Shown here: piece after piece, positions 1 through 5,754 of the stretch
Layout of the letters: every line of letters begins with the position of its first letter
Position numbering within the stretch: the first letter of the stretch is position 1
NCBI GenBank assembly: GCA_937903315.1
Contig: CALCZO010000203.1
Span: 1 to 5,754, forward strand
DNA from: an uncultured Alphaproteobacteria bacterium
GTDB lineage: Bacteria; Pseudomonadota; Alphaproteobacteria; Rhizobiales; Beijerinckiaceae
Direction: 5' to 3'
Length of the DNA: 5,754 bases
Translations under genes and position numbers: made by a program
Notes under the pieces: model-generated
The model's input: only the letters and a program-made list of their open reading frames with translations
The model's database searches: none
What the model was told of the DNA's origin: nothing

Positions 1-1793
1 ATATGAGCCCGATCCCCTCCAACGCCTCGGCGGCGATGGTGTTTTCGTTCTTCGTTGCCGTGATGATCACGCCCTGGCTGATGGTCAAGGCCGGCGCAAG
101 TGCCCATGGCGAGGGCCACGGCGCGCATGACGGCGGGGTGCTCGGGCGGACATACGCGGCGGTTGCGCGGCCGCTCCTGCGCTCGAAAGGCCGCGCCTGG
201 CTGTTCCTGATCCTGACCGGAATCGCCACCGTCGGCTCGCTCGGGCTGTTCTACACCCAGCATGTCACGGTCAAGCTGCTGCCGTTTGACGACAAGCCGG
301 AACTCGCCGTCGTGGTCGACCTGCCGCGCGGCGCCTCGGTGGAAGCGACGAGCCGCACGCTGGGCCAGATCGCCGACGTGCTGGCGCCGGTGCCCGAAAT
401 CCTCACGCTTCAGAGCCATGCCGGGACGGCGGCTCCGTTCAATTTCAACGGACTTGTCCGCCACTCCTACCTGCGCGCTGAGCCGCAGATGGGCGATCTT
501 CAGGTCAATCTGGCGCCCAAGGACAGGCGCGACCGCGCAAGCCACACCATCGCGCTCGATATCCGCCAGCGGATCGCCACCCTCGGTCTCGACAGGGCCA
601 TCCGCGTCAAGGTGGTCGAGCCGCCGCCGGGCCCACCGGTCATGGCGACCCTGCTGGCCGAGGTCTATGGTCCCGATGATGCGACACGCCGGGCCGTGGC
701 CGACAAACTGCGCGGCATTTTCGAATCCGTGCCGTTCATCGTCGATGTCGACGATTCCTTCGGCGTCCGTCCGGATCGGCTGCGCCTGCGCATCGCCGAA
801 GACGACCTCGACTTCTTCAAGGTCGACCATCGCGATGTCTACGAGACGATCCGGCTGCTCTATGGCGGCACCACGGTCGGCTACTCGCATCGCGGCGGCG
901 GCCTGCCGCCGATCCCGATCCGGATCGCGCTCGACAAGCGGGAGAAGGTGGTTGGCGAGCGTGTGCTGTCGCTGCCCGTGCCGGCAAACCTTTTGCCCGG
1001 CGACCGCGGCATCGTCGAACTCGGCGATGTGGTCCGCGTCAGCCGCGAGCAGGGGGCCTATCCTGTATTCCGGCGCAACGGCCGGCCGGCGGAAATGGTC
1101 ACCGGCGAGTTGGCCGGGGCGTTCGAGGCCCCGCTCTATGGCATGATCGCGGTGCAGCGCGCCATCGATGCCGCCGACTGGGGGAACCTGCCCAAGCCGG
1201 TGATCAGCCTGCACGGCCAGCCCGAGTCAACCGCCAGACCCGTCCTGTTGTGGGATGGCGAATGGGAGGTGACGTGGGTCACGTTCCGCGACATGGGCGC
1301 GGCCTTTGCCGTGGCGCTGCTCGGCATCTACATTCTCGTTGTCGCCCAATTCGGTTCGTTCAAGCTGCCGCTGGTGATCCTGACGCCGATCCCGCTGACC
1401 TTCATCGGCATCCTGTTCGGCCACTGGGCCTTCGGCGCGCCGTTCTCGGCAACCTCGATGATCGGCTTCATCGCGCTGGCCGGCATCATCGTGCGCAATT
1501 CGATCCTGCTGGTCGACTTCATCCGCCATGCCCGCACACCGGGTCGCCCTCTGGTCGAGGTGGTGATCGAGGCCGGGGCGATCCGCTTCAAGCCGATCCT
1601 GCTGACCGCACTGGCGGCGATGATCGGCGCGGTGACGATCCTGACCGATCCGATCTTCCAGGGTCTCGCCATCTCGCTGCTGTTCGGCCTTGCCTCGTCG
1701 ACGCTGCTGACCGTTCTGGTCATCCCGGCGATCTATCTCGTCCTGCGCGGCGAGAAGACCGCACCGGTTCCGCCAATCGAAGCCGACGCCTGA
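1..1793 (+). CDS. RND efflux transporter permease subunit, C-terminal part (5' end outside window)
   Basis: This is the C-terminal part of an inner-membrane RND pump, a proton-driven antiporter that normally works with a periplasmic adaptor and an outer-membrane channel. Residues are numbered from the ATG at 3-5. The end of TM6 is at about 9-29 (start of segment PIPSNASAAM), TM7 at about 64-84, the second periplasmic domain at about 90-425, and TM8-TM12 between about 430 and 580. The TM10 signature GIIVRNSILLVDF (494-506) and RFKPILLTALAAMIGA (528-543) match AcrB-type pumps by eye. GTAAPFNFNGLVRHSYLR (141-158) and VVEPPPGPP (204-212) resemble, from memory, a distinct RND clade that is not a classical multidrug AcrB. 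Family members usually have just over 1000 residues, so the 596 seen are a little over half. The ATG at 3 falls inside the TM6 region and is not the real start. The TM4 aspartates are upstream. Substrate cannot be told from this half. It ends in TGA at 1791-1793. Confidence 0.93.
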   Translation, partial: MSPIPSNASAAMVFSFFVAVMITPWLMVKAGASAHGEGHGAHDGGVLGRTYAAVARPLLRSKGRAWLFLILTGIATVGSLGLFYTQHVTVKLLPFDDKPELAVVVDLPRGASVEATSRTLGQIADVLAPVPEILTLQSHAGTAAPFNFNGLVRHSYLRAEPQMGDLQVNLAPKDRRDRASHTIALDIRQRIATLGLDRAIRVKVVEPPPGPPVMATLLAEVYGPDDATRRAVADKLRGIFESVPFIVDVDDSFGVRPDRLRLRIAEDDLDFFKVDHRDVYETIRLLYGGTTVGYSHRGGGLPPIPIRIALDKREKVVGERVLSLPVPANLLPGDRGIVELGDVVRVSREQGAYPVFRRNGRPAEMVTGELAGAFEAPLYGMIAVQRAIDAADWGNLPKPVISLHGQPESTARPVLLWDGEWEVTWVTFRDMGAAFAVALLGIYILVVAQFGSFKLPLVILTPIPLTFIGILFGHWAFGAPFSATSMIGFIALAGIIVRNSILLVDFIRHARTPGRPLVEVVIEAGAIRFKPILLTALAAMIGAVTILTDPIFQGLAISLLFGLASSTLLTVLVIPAIYLVLRGEKTAPVPPIEADA

Positions 1794-1806
1794 ACCGGCG
1801 TCGGTT
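1781..1806 (+). other. Dyad symmetry over the permease stop codon
   Basis: The last codons of the permease (1781-1790, AGCCGACGCC) can pair with 1797-1806 (GGCGTCGGTT) around the loop TGAACC, which contains the stop codon. The stem has ten pairs, one of them G-U. A competing hairpin pairs GAACCG (1792-1797) with CGGTTC (1802-1807). No T-tract follows, so this is not a standard intrinsic terminator. It may be an mRNA 3'-end structure or chance in GC-rich sequence. Confidence 0.3.
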
Positions 1807-1832
1807 CACAGGCCCAAGTGACAGGACAGAAC

Positions 1833-1861
1833 GCCGGGCAGGGGCACCCCCCCCGGCTTTT
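1833..1861 (+). terminator. Probable intrinsic terminator of the RND permease gene
   Basis: GCCGGG (1833-1838) pairs with CCCGGC (1852-1857). Inside it, GGG (1841-1843) can pair with CCC (1848-1850) around a GCAC loop, leaving CA on one side and one C on the other as a small internal loop. TTTT follows directly at 1858-1861. The site is 40 bases past the permease stop, on the right strand. The T-tract is short and the C run at 1847-1854 allows slipped pairings, so strength is uncertain. Confidence 0.6.
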
Positions 1862-1931
1862 GCATGCGTGGTCCCGACGACGCGCCGCTGCCTTGCGCCC
1901 GTGCCCGCCGTTCCGTTGAAAACCACGCCAC

Positions 1932-1959
1932 AAAAAACGGGCGGCCCGAAGGCCGCCCG
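1932..1959 (-). terminator. Strong intrinsic terminator of the RTX protein gene
   Basis: Read on the minus strand, CGGGCGGCC, loop TTCG, then GGCCGCCCG form a perfect nine-pair stem at 1959-1938, followed at once by six T (1937-1932). The loop is a C(UUCG)G tetraloop, known for unusual stability. The stem begins 27 bases past the stop codon of the RTX gene. On the plus strand no T-tract follows the stem, so it should act only on transcripts of the RTX gene. Confidence 0.9.
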
Positions 1960-1985
1960 CATCAATCCAGTGATCCCACTCCCGG

Positions 1986-4900
1986 TCAGATGATCAGGAA
2001 GGTCGCGTGACCGAAGCCGTTGAGATCGGCCGAGGAGTCGAACTCGGCGATCTTGACCGCATCCGCGCCGTTGCCGTCGGCGTCGTACCACAGCGACCTC
2101 AGTTCGCCCGGCGACAGGTTGGTGTCGAGCACGAACATCGGATCGCCGCTGCCGCCGAGGTAGCTGCCCGCCGCCACATTCGCGACTGCGAAGTTGGCCG
2201 AGGTCAGCGTCGAGGGCAGGGCCGAGAAGTCGGTCGCGTTGTCGATGACCAGCTTGTCCTCGGTGGCGATGAAGGCGTTGATCAGGTCGCCGCCTTCCGC
2301 CGTGGTGCGATAGACGAAGTGGTCTGTCACACCGGCCGAGCCCTGCAGCTCATCCGCACCCGCGCCGCCTTCGATGGTGTCGCCACCGCCGCCGCCGAGG
2401 ATGGTGTCGTTGCCGGCACCGCCGTTGAGCATGTTGGCGGTCAGGTTGCCGACGATCACATCCGCATTGGCCGAGCCGGTCAGGTCTTCCACTGCCGTCA
2501 CGCTGTGGCTGGGCGAACCGGAAGCGCGGCTGGCGAAGCTGCTGGTCGCAAGATTGACCGCAACGCCATCCACGCCGCCGAGCGCGGCGAAGGTGAGGAG
2601 ATCGCGGGCGCCTGTGCCGCCGTTGATCTCGTACTTCGTCGCCGTCGAGAGGGCATTGACCGCGATGGTGTCATCGCCGTCGCCGCCGTTCACCTGCAAC
2701 CGCTCGATGGTGTTGTAGGTGACCGTCTCCGATCCGGCGACTGTCGTCCCTGTCACGGTGAAGGTCTCGCCCGCCGCCGTGCCGGTCATCGCCAGCACGT
2801 CGCCGATGCCGAAGCCTTCGCCCGCGACACTGCCGGTGCCGCCGGTGACCTGATCGGCGCCGTCGCCCCAGGCCCAGACGAACGTGTCGGTGCCATCCCC
2901 GCCATGGATGTCATCCGCCCCGAGGCCGCCGGTGATCGTGTCATCGCCGAAGCGGGTCGTGATGGTATCGACAAACGCCGTGCCGATGACGCTGTTGGCG
3001 CCGTCGTTGGCGGTGATGGTCAGGCCATGATCCACCGCCGACGCATCGATGTTGTGGCCAACGGTGCCGGTGGGAATGCTGGTTGAGAAGCTGCCGGTGG
3101 CGATCGTCACCGTCTCGACCTGTGCGCCGGAGTTCGTCAGCACGATATTAACAGCGGAGCCACCCTCCATGGCGAACCGCAATTCGTCGGCATCATTTTC
3201 GCCGTTGATGGTGTCACCGGCATAGTCGGCATAGTCGGTGATCAGGAACAGGTCGTTGCCGACACCGCCGCCCAGCGAGTCAGCCCCCGCGCCGCCGGTA
3301 ATCGTGTCGTCGTGACCGCCGCCGTTGATGGTATCGCTGCCGCCGCCGCCGGTGAGGAAGTCAAATCCGCCGCCACCGTCAATCGTGTCATTGCCATCGC
3401 CGCCGTCGATCGTGTCGCTGCCGCCATTGCCGTTCAGGACGTTGGCTTCGGCGGAGCCGGTGATCGAGTCATTGCCGTTGCCGGTCCACACCCATTCGAC
3501 ATCGCTCATCGTTGCCAGCGTGGTTGCGCCAGCCTTAACCGTCTGCGCAGCGGTGGCGGAGAGATTCACCGTCAGCGCCGTGGTGTCGCTGACCGGCTGC
3601 CACGTGAACAAGTCATGGTCGCCGGCGCCGGCCACGAAGTTGACGAGCGGTGCGCCGGAATAAAGCGTCAGCAGATCTTCCGCCGAACCGCCGGTGAGGT
3701 CGATCAGCTCCAGTTCGGAATGCGTGATCGTCTCGTTGGTCAAGCCGGTGGCGATCTGCACCGTGCCGCTCTGCACGGTGAAGCTGTTCTGCGCCGCCGC
3801 ATTGGCGGTGATGACCAGCGTATCGCCGGTCGTCTCGCCATCCTCGCCGCCGGCCACGGTGTCGTTGCCGTCACCGATGGTCCAGGTGATCTCGTCATCC
3901 CCGGCATCGCCGAAGATCGAGTCCGCTCCCGTGCCGCCGGTCAGCAGGTCGCTGGCCGCGCCACCCCGGAGGGTATCGTCGCCGGCCATACCGAAGAGGT
4001 CGTCGCTGTCGTCGCCGCCGTCGAGCGAGTCGTTGCCGTCCTCGCCGACCAGCACGTCCTCTCCGGCCAGACCGGTGAGCACATCGGCCCCCGCCGCGCC
4101 GTAAAGGTAATCGACTTGCGCCGAACCCTCGACAGTGAAGGCGGTCGTCAGCGTCGACACCGGATAATGCCCGACGCCTTCGCTGTAGGGATCGGCCAGA
4201 TCCAGGTTCGTGATCGTGTTGGTATTGATCGCGATTCCGTTCGGAGTGATATCGCCGCTCACATCGATGCCGGCATCGACGTACGAGATGGTATTGCCCG
4301 TGATGCTGCCGCCCGACGACACGTCCGGCCCGAAGTCGTACACAAAGATGCCGACGGTCTTCACATCGGGGATAATTCCGCCGTTCTCAGGCCCGGTGAT
4401 CGTGTTGTCGGTGATGTCCAGATCGGTGTTGTTGTAGGCGAGGATCATGCCCGAGTAGGCGAGCGCGGGCCCGGCGTAGCCGATATCGGTGATGGTGTTG
4501 CCATCGATCGAACCGGTCGAATTCGTGACCTGAACGCCGTTCTGCGCGTTGATGGTCTGCGCGCCGCCACCGGTAATGGTGACGCCGGAGATGTCGAGAT
4601 CGGCACGATTGAACGCCGTCGCATTCTTCTGGAAGTCCGAGATCGACCCTCCATGCATGAAGAATTCGAGGCGCGTATCATTGTCGACCTGCAGGCCGAC
4701 GCCGCGCTGGTTGCCGCTGACAACCGGATAGCCGTCAACCGTCGTGCCGCCGGCGTAGGGATCGCGGACGCCGATGATATCGACCTCTTCAAGTCCGCCC
4801 GAAGCATTGCGGTAGAACACGCCGACATACTGAGCCGGACCTGCGCCGGTGCCCTCGTCGATGGTATTGGCCCTGCCGTCACCATCGACCGTGATGTTCT

Positions 4901-5754
4901 GAAGGATGACACCGCTGCCGTCCTCAACCGTGACAACCGCGTGGGTTTCACGATCCGATGAGGACCGCGATGTCTCCACCACATCGGCCGGGGCCTTGAT
5001 CGTGACGGCGCCGACACCGATCAGGCTGACGTTGCTCAGCCCGTCGATCACCACCTGCTCGGTGTAGGTGCCTTCGGCGATCAGGATGATATCGCCCGCC
5101 TGCGCTTCGTCCACCGCCTGCTGGATGGTGGCAAAGCCGCCATTGCCAACGAGGAGCGTGCGGCCGCCGCCGTGCTCGATGATTTCCACATCGACCAGCG
5201 TATCGGTGCCTTCGGCCCCGGAATTGACCGACCAGCCCTTGATGCCGGTGTAGGTCGTGCTCCCGATCGTCACGTCGCTTGCCACAAGGCTGATGGCAGA
5301 GGTGGCAATTGTCGCCGTGAACTTGGCCACATCGCCCTGACCCGGCGTTGCCATCGGATCGACCGTATCCGCACCGCCGACGAGGGTGTCGTTGCCTTCG
5401 CCGCCGCTGAGGGTGTCGTTGCCGGCATCCGCCGTCGGCGCGCCCTTGTTGTGACCATAGAGCACGTCGTTGCCCGCGCCGCCGTTGAGGACGTCGCTGC
5501 CTTCCTTGCCCATGATCGCGTCGTTGAACGCGGTGCCGGTGATCGTGGTGTCGACCGGCGACTGGCTGATCGCCTTCTCGCCCTGCAACTCGGTGTGGAT
5601 CGCCGATGTCGCCGGCATAACGATGTTGAAGCCCGAGGCGTCAATCACCGTATCCTTCACGCCGTCGATATTGAACACCGGACCCCAGCCGCTGACCGCA
5701 TCGGCGAGGTTCAGCCCGCCGGTTGCGCCAGCGGTGAACGACAGGCCGTCGATC
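1986..5754 (-). CDS. Large secreted RTX calcium-binding protein with beta-helix domain (5' end outside window)
   Basis: A multi-domain extracellular protein, probably exported in one step by a type I (ABC) secretion system and folded by calcium outside the cell. Residues are numbered from the GTG at 5676-5678, as a reference only. Order: RTX block 47-106; linker domain 117-170; right-handed beta-helix about 172-515; RTX blocks 517-610, 733-812, 897-932 and 1068-1113; type I secretion C-terminal domain about 1119-1230. Many copies of the calcium nonapeptide GGxGxDxux are visible, such as GGAGNDVLYG and GGEGNDTLV. I count no cysteine and only about 30 Lys plus Arg in 1230 residues, which fits this class. 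The frame stays open for 25 codons upstream of the GTG to the window edge (reading ...ADAVSGWGPVF), so the N-terminus is missing and the GTG is probably internal. The stop is TGA at 1988-1986. No transporter genes lie nearby. Enzyme, adhesin or matrix protein are all possible; the missing N-terminus may hold further domains. Confidence 0.93.
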   Translation of the reverse strand, partial: IDGLSFTAGATGGLNLADAVSGWGPVFNIDGVKDTVIDASGFNIVMPATSAIHTELQGEKAISQSPVDTTITGTAFNDAIMGKEGSDVLNGGAGNDVLYGHNKGAPTADAGNDTLSGGEGNDTLVGGADTVDPMATPGQGDVAKFTATIATSAISLVASDVTIGSTTYTGIKGWSVNSGAEGTDTLVDVEIIEHGGGRTLLVGNGGFATIQQAVDEAQAGDIILIAEGTYTEQVVIDGLSNVSLIGVGAVTIKAPADVVETSRSSSDRETHAVVTVEDGSGVILQNITVDGDGRANTIDEGTGAGPAQYVGVFYRNASGGLEEVDIIGVRDPYAGGTTVDGYPVVSGNQRGVGLQVDNDTRLEFFMHGGSISDFQKNATAFNRADLDISGVTITGGGAQTINAQNGVQVTNSTGSIDGNTITDIGYAGPALAYSGMILAYNNTDLDITDNTITGPENGGIIPDVKTVGIFVYDFGPDVSSGGSITGNTISYVDAGIDVSGDITPNGIAINTNTITNLDLADPYSEGVGHYPVSTLTTAFTVEGSAQVDYLYGAAGADVLTGLAGEDVLVGEDGNDSLDGGDDSDDLFGMAGDDTLRGGAASDLLTGGTGADSIFGDAGDDEITWTIGDGNDTVAGGEDGETTGDTLVITANAAAQNSFTVQSGTVQIATGLTNETITHSELELIDLTGGSAEDLLTLYSGAPLVNFVAGAGDHDLFTWQPVSDTTALTVNLSATAAQTVKAGATTLATMSDVEWVWTGNGNDSITGSAEANVLNGNGGSDTIDGGDGNDTIDGGGGFDFLTGGGGSDTINGGGHDDTITGGAGADSLGGGVGNDLFLITDYADYAGDTINGENDADELRFAMEGGSAVNIVLTNSGAQVETVTIATGSFSTSIPTGTVGHNIDASAVDHGLTITANDGANSVIGTAFVDTITTRFGDDTITGGLGADDIHGGDGTDTFVWAWGDGADQVTGGTGSVAGEGFGIGDVLAMTGTAAGETFTVTGTTVAGSETVTYNTIERLQVNGGDGDDTIAVNALSTATKYEINGGTGARDLLTFAALGGVDGVAVNLATSSFASRASGSPSHSVTAVEDLTGSANADVIVGNLTANMLNGGAGNDTILGGGGGDTIEGGAGADELQGSAGVTDHFVYRTTAEGGDLINAFIATEDKLVIDNATDFSALPSTLTSANFAVANVAAGSYLGGSGDPMFVLDTNLSPGELRSLWYDADGNGADAVKIAEFDSSADLNGFGHATFLII
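1989..2324 (-). other. Type I secretion C-terminal domain of the RTX protein
   Basis: Residues about 1119-1230. DHFVYRTTAEGGDLINAF, then ATEDKLVIDNATDFSAL, SANFAVANVAAG, GDPMFVLDTN, LWYDADGNGADAVKIAEF and the terminal HATFLII follow the order seen in the C-terminal target domains of many alphaproteobacterial RTX proteins: a DxF entry, an IxxF...DKL segment, a YDxDGxGxxAxxIA strand and a hydrophobic end. The uncleaved signal read by the ABC exporter lies in the last several dozen residues. The match is by eye from family knowledge. Confidence 0.82.
2340..2477 (-). repeat. RTX calcium-binding repeat block 5, next to the secretion domain
   Basis: Residues 1068-1113: TGSANADVIVGNLTANMLNG, GGAGNDTILGGGGGDTIEGG, GAGADELQG. 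It is the last array before the C-terminal domain, the usual position of RTX repeats in type I substrates, where calcium folding after exit is thought to help draw the chain out. Confidence 0.87.
2391..2879 (-). repeat. Duplicated RTX-linker module, copy B
   Basis: Residues about 934-1096: W-x-WGDGADQVTGG, GDVLAMT, ETFTVTGTTV, SETVTYNTIE, VAVNLATSS, VTAVEDL, then TANMLNGGAGNDTI. Each landmark has a counterpart in copy A. The linker part probably folds as a small beta-rich domain between calcium rolls. Its function is unknown. Confidence 0.65.
2883..2990 (-). repeat. RTX calcium-binding repeat block 4 (short)
   Basis: Residues 897-932: VIGTAFVDTITTRFGDDTIT, then GGLGADDIHGGDGTDTFVWA. It has about three repeats. 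Its opening (xIGTAFxDxI) repeats the opening of block 1 (TITGTAFNDAI). It leads into the second copy of the duplicated linker module. Confidence 0.8.
3243..3482 (-). repeat. RTX calcium-binding repeat block 3
   Basis: Residues 733-812, a regular array: GNGNDSITGSAEANVLNG, GGSDTIDGGDGNDTIDGGGG, GGGGSDTINGGGHDDTITGG, GAGADSLGGGVGNDLFLI. The near-perfect nonapeptide period gives a 27-base periodicity in the DNA, with recurring GCCGCC-rich segments on the plus strand. Confidence 0.87.
3399..3887 (-). repeat. Duplicated RTX-linker module, copy A
   Basis: Residues about 598-760. It runs from W-x-IGDGNDTVAGG through GDTLVIT, a segment NSFTVQSGTV, NETITHSELE, LTVNLSATA and MSDVEW into the RTX motif EANVLNGNGGSDTI. 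The same landmarks recur in copy B in the same order, at offsets of 335-341 residues and exactly 336 at both ends. The copies differ at many positions, so the duplication is old or the module type is common in RTX proteins. Confidence 0.65.
3849..4130 (-). repeat. RTX calcium-binding repeat block 2
   Basis: Residues 517-610 follow the beta-helix directly: YLYGAAGADVLTGLAGEDVL, then GEDGNDSLDGG, MAGDDTLRGG, GGTGADSIFGDAGDD and GDGNDTVAGG. It is the longest RTX array in the window, with about nine nonapeptides, some degenerate (AASDLL lacks the second glycine). It leads into the first copy of the duplicated linker module. Confidence 0.85.
4134..5165 (-). other. Right-handed parallel beta-helix (pectin-lyase-like) domain of the RTX protein
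   Basis: Residues about 172-515. The entry FATIQQAVDEAQAGDIILIA followed by EGTYTEQVVIDGLSNVSLIG is the typical N-terminal cap and first coil of pectin-lyase-like helices. Later coils carry recurring asparagine turns: GNTIT (393-397), DNTIT (424-428), GNTIS (461-465) and TNTIT (486-490), spaced 25-37 residues. Known relatives with this fold include polysaccharide lyases, C5-epimerases, phage tailspikes and adhesins. I cannot place a catalytic site by eye, so the activity is unknown. Confidence 0.8.
5361..5540 (-). repeat. RTX calcium-binding repeat block 1
   Basis: Residues 47-106 of the RTX protein open with ITGTAFNDAIMG and continue with GGAGNDVLYG, AGNDTLSGGEGNDTLVGG. These nonapeptides usually form a parallel beta-roll that binds Ca2+ through the Gly and Asp turns. 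An insertion (HNKGAPTAD) splits the array between the second and third repeats. This block lies before the beta-helix, separated by about 65 residues containing GTDTLVDVEIIEHGGG, a linker type common between RTX arrays. Confidence 0.85.

Noticed and set aside
1847..1854. A run of eight C as a phase-variation tract.
   Set aside because: It is intergenic, downstream of the stop codon, and forms part of a terminator stem, so length changes would not switch a reading frame.
1250..1993. A 247-codon plus-strand frame across the end of the permease gene and the intergenic gap.
   Set aside because: It is an out-of-frame, Arg/Pro/His-rich reading of the permease 3' end that runs through both terminators, typical of a shadow frame in GC-rich DNA.
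1720..2091. Minus-strand frames of 123 and 66 codons across the intergenic gap.
   Set aside because: They overlap the ends of both real genes out of frame, cross the terminators, and are Arg-rich with no domain or ribosome binding site.
3312..4961. A 549-codon open frame on the plus strand, opposite the RTX gene, and a similar 359-codon one at 2007-3086.
   Set aside because: Both lie in exact codon register with the RTX gene on the other strand. Stops there would require TTA, CTA or TCA codons in the sense gene, which are rare in GC-rich genes, so long antisense frames arise by default. The predicted peptides are Val/Ala/Arg-rich mirror images of the RTX repeats with no recognisable domain, while the minus strand has clear RTX, beta-helix and secretion features and its own terminator.
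4134..5165. Assignment of the beta-helix as an AlgE-type mannuronan C5-epimerase.
   Set aside because: The architecture is similar, but I could not find the DPHE-type catalytic motif or other specific residues, so only the fold is claimed.
2340..5540. Short GCC-rich recurring DNA segments that could suggest a CRISPR array or satellite.
   Set aside because: They are spaced in multiples of 27 bases, are degenerate and remain in frame, as expected from DNA coding for RTX nonapeptides. There are no constant repeats with unique spacers.

Overview
The window is GC-rich, protein-coding DNA from a bacterium. It holds two large genes that converge on a short intergenic gap, and both run off the window, so neither true start is visible. 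The strong G/C bias at third codon positions, the RND pump and the RTX protein with a type I secretion C-terminus suggest a Gram-negative proteobacterium. An alphaproteobacterium is my best guess, but no taxonomic marker is present.

Positions 1-1793 (+) are the C-terminal part of an inner-membrane RND efflux permease: the end of TM6, a His-rich cytoplasmic loop, TM7, the second periplasmic domain and TM8-TM12. The N-terminal half, including the TM4 proton-relay residues, lies upstream of the window.

Positions 1794-1985 form the convergent intergenic gap. It contains a probable intrinsic terminator for the permease (1833-1861) and a strong one for the opposite gene (1932-1959). A small dyad covers the permease stop codon. 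No small gene or RNA is apparent.

Positions 1986-5754 (-) encode a very large secreted RTX protein, with at least 1255 residues visible and the frame still open at the window edge. From N to C it has an RTX block, a short linker domain, a right-handed beta-helix of roughly 340 residues, four further RTX blocks separated by beta-rich linkers, and a C-terminal domain typical of type I secretion substrates. A unit of about 163 residues occurs twice at a near-constant offset of 336 residues. The protein has no cysteine and few basic residues, as expected of a calcium-folded extracellular protein.

The two genes share no evident function: one is an envelope pump, the other an exported surface or extracellular protein. 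RND pumps do not export RTX proteins; the ABC transporter, adaptor and TolC-like partners needed for that are not in the window. I see no mobile element, CRISPR array, tRNA, rRNA or previously undescribed system. The most notable content is the architecture of the RTX protein.
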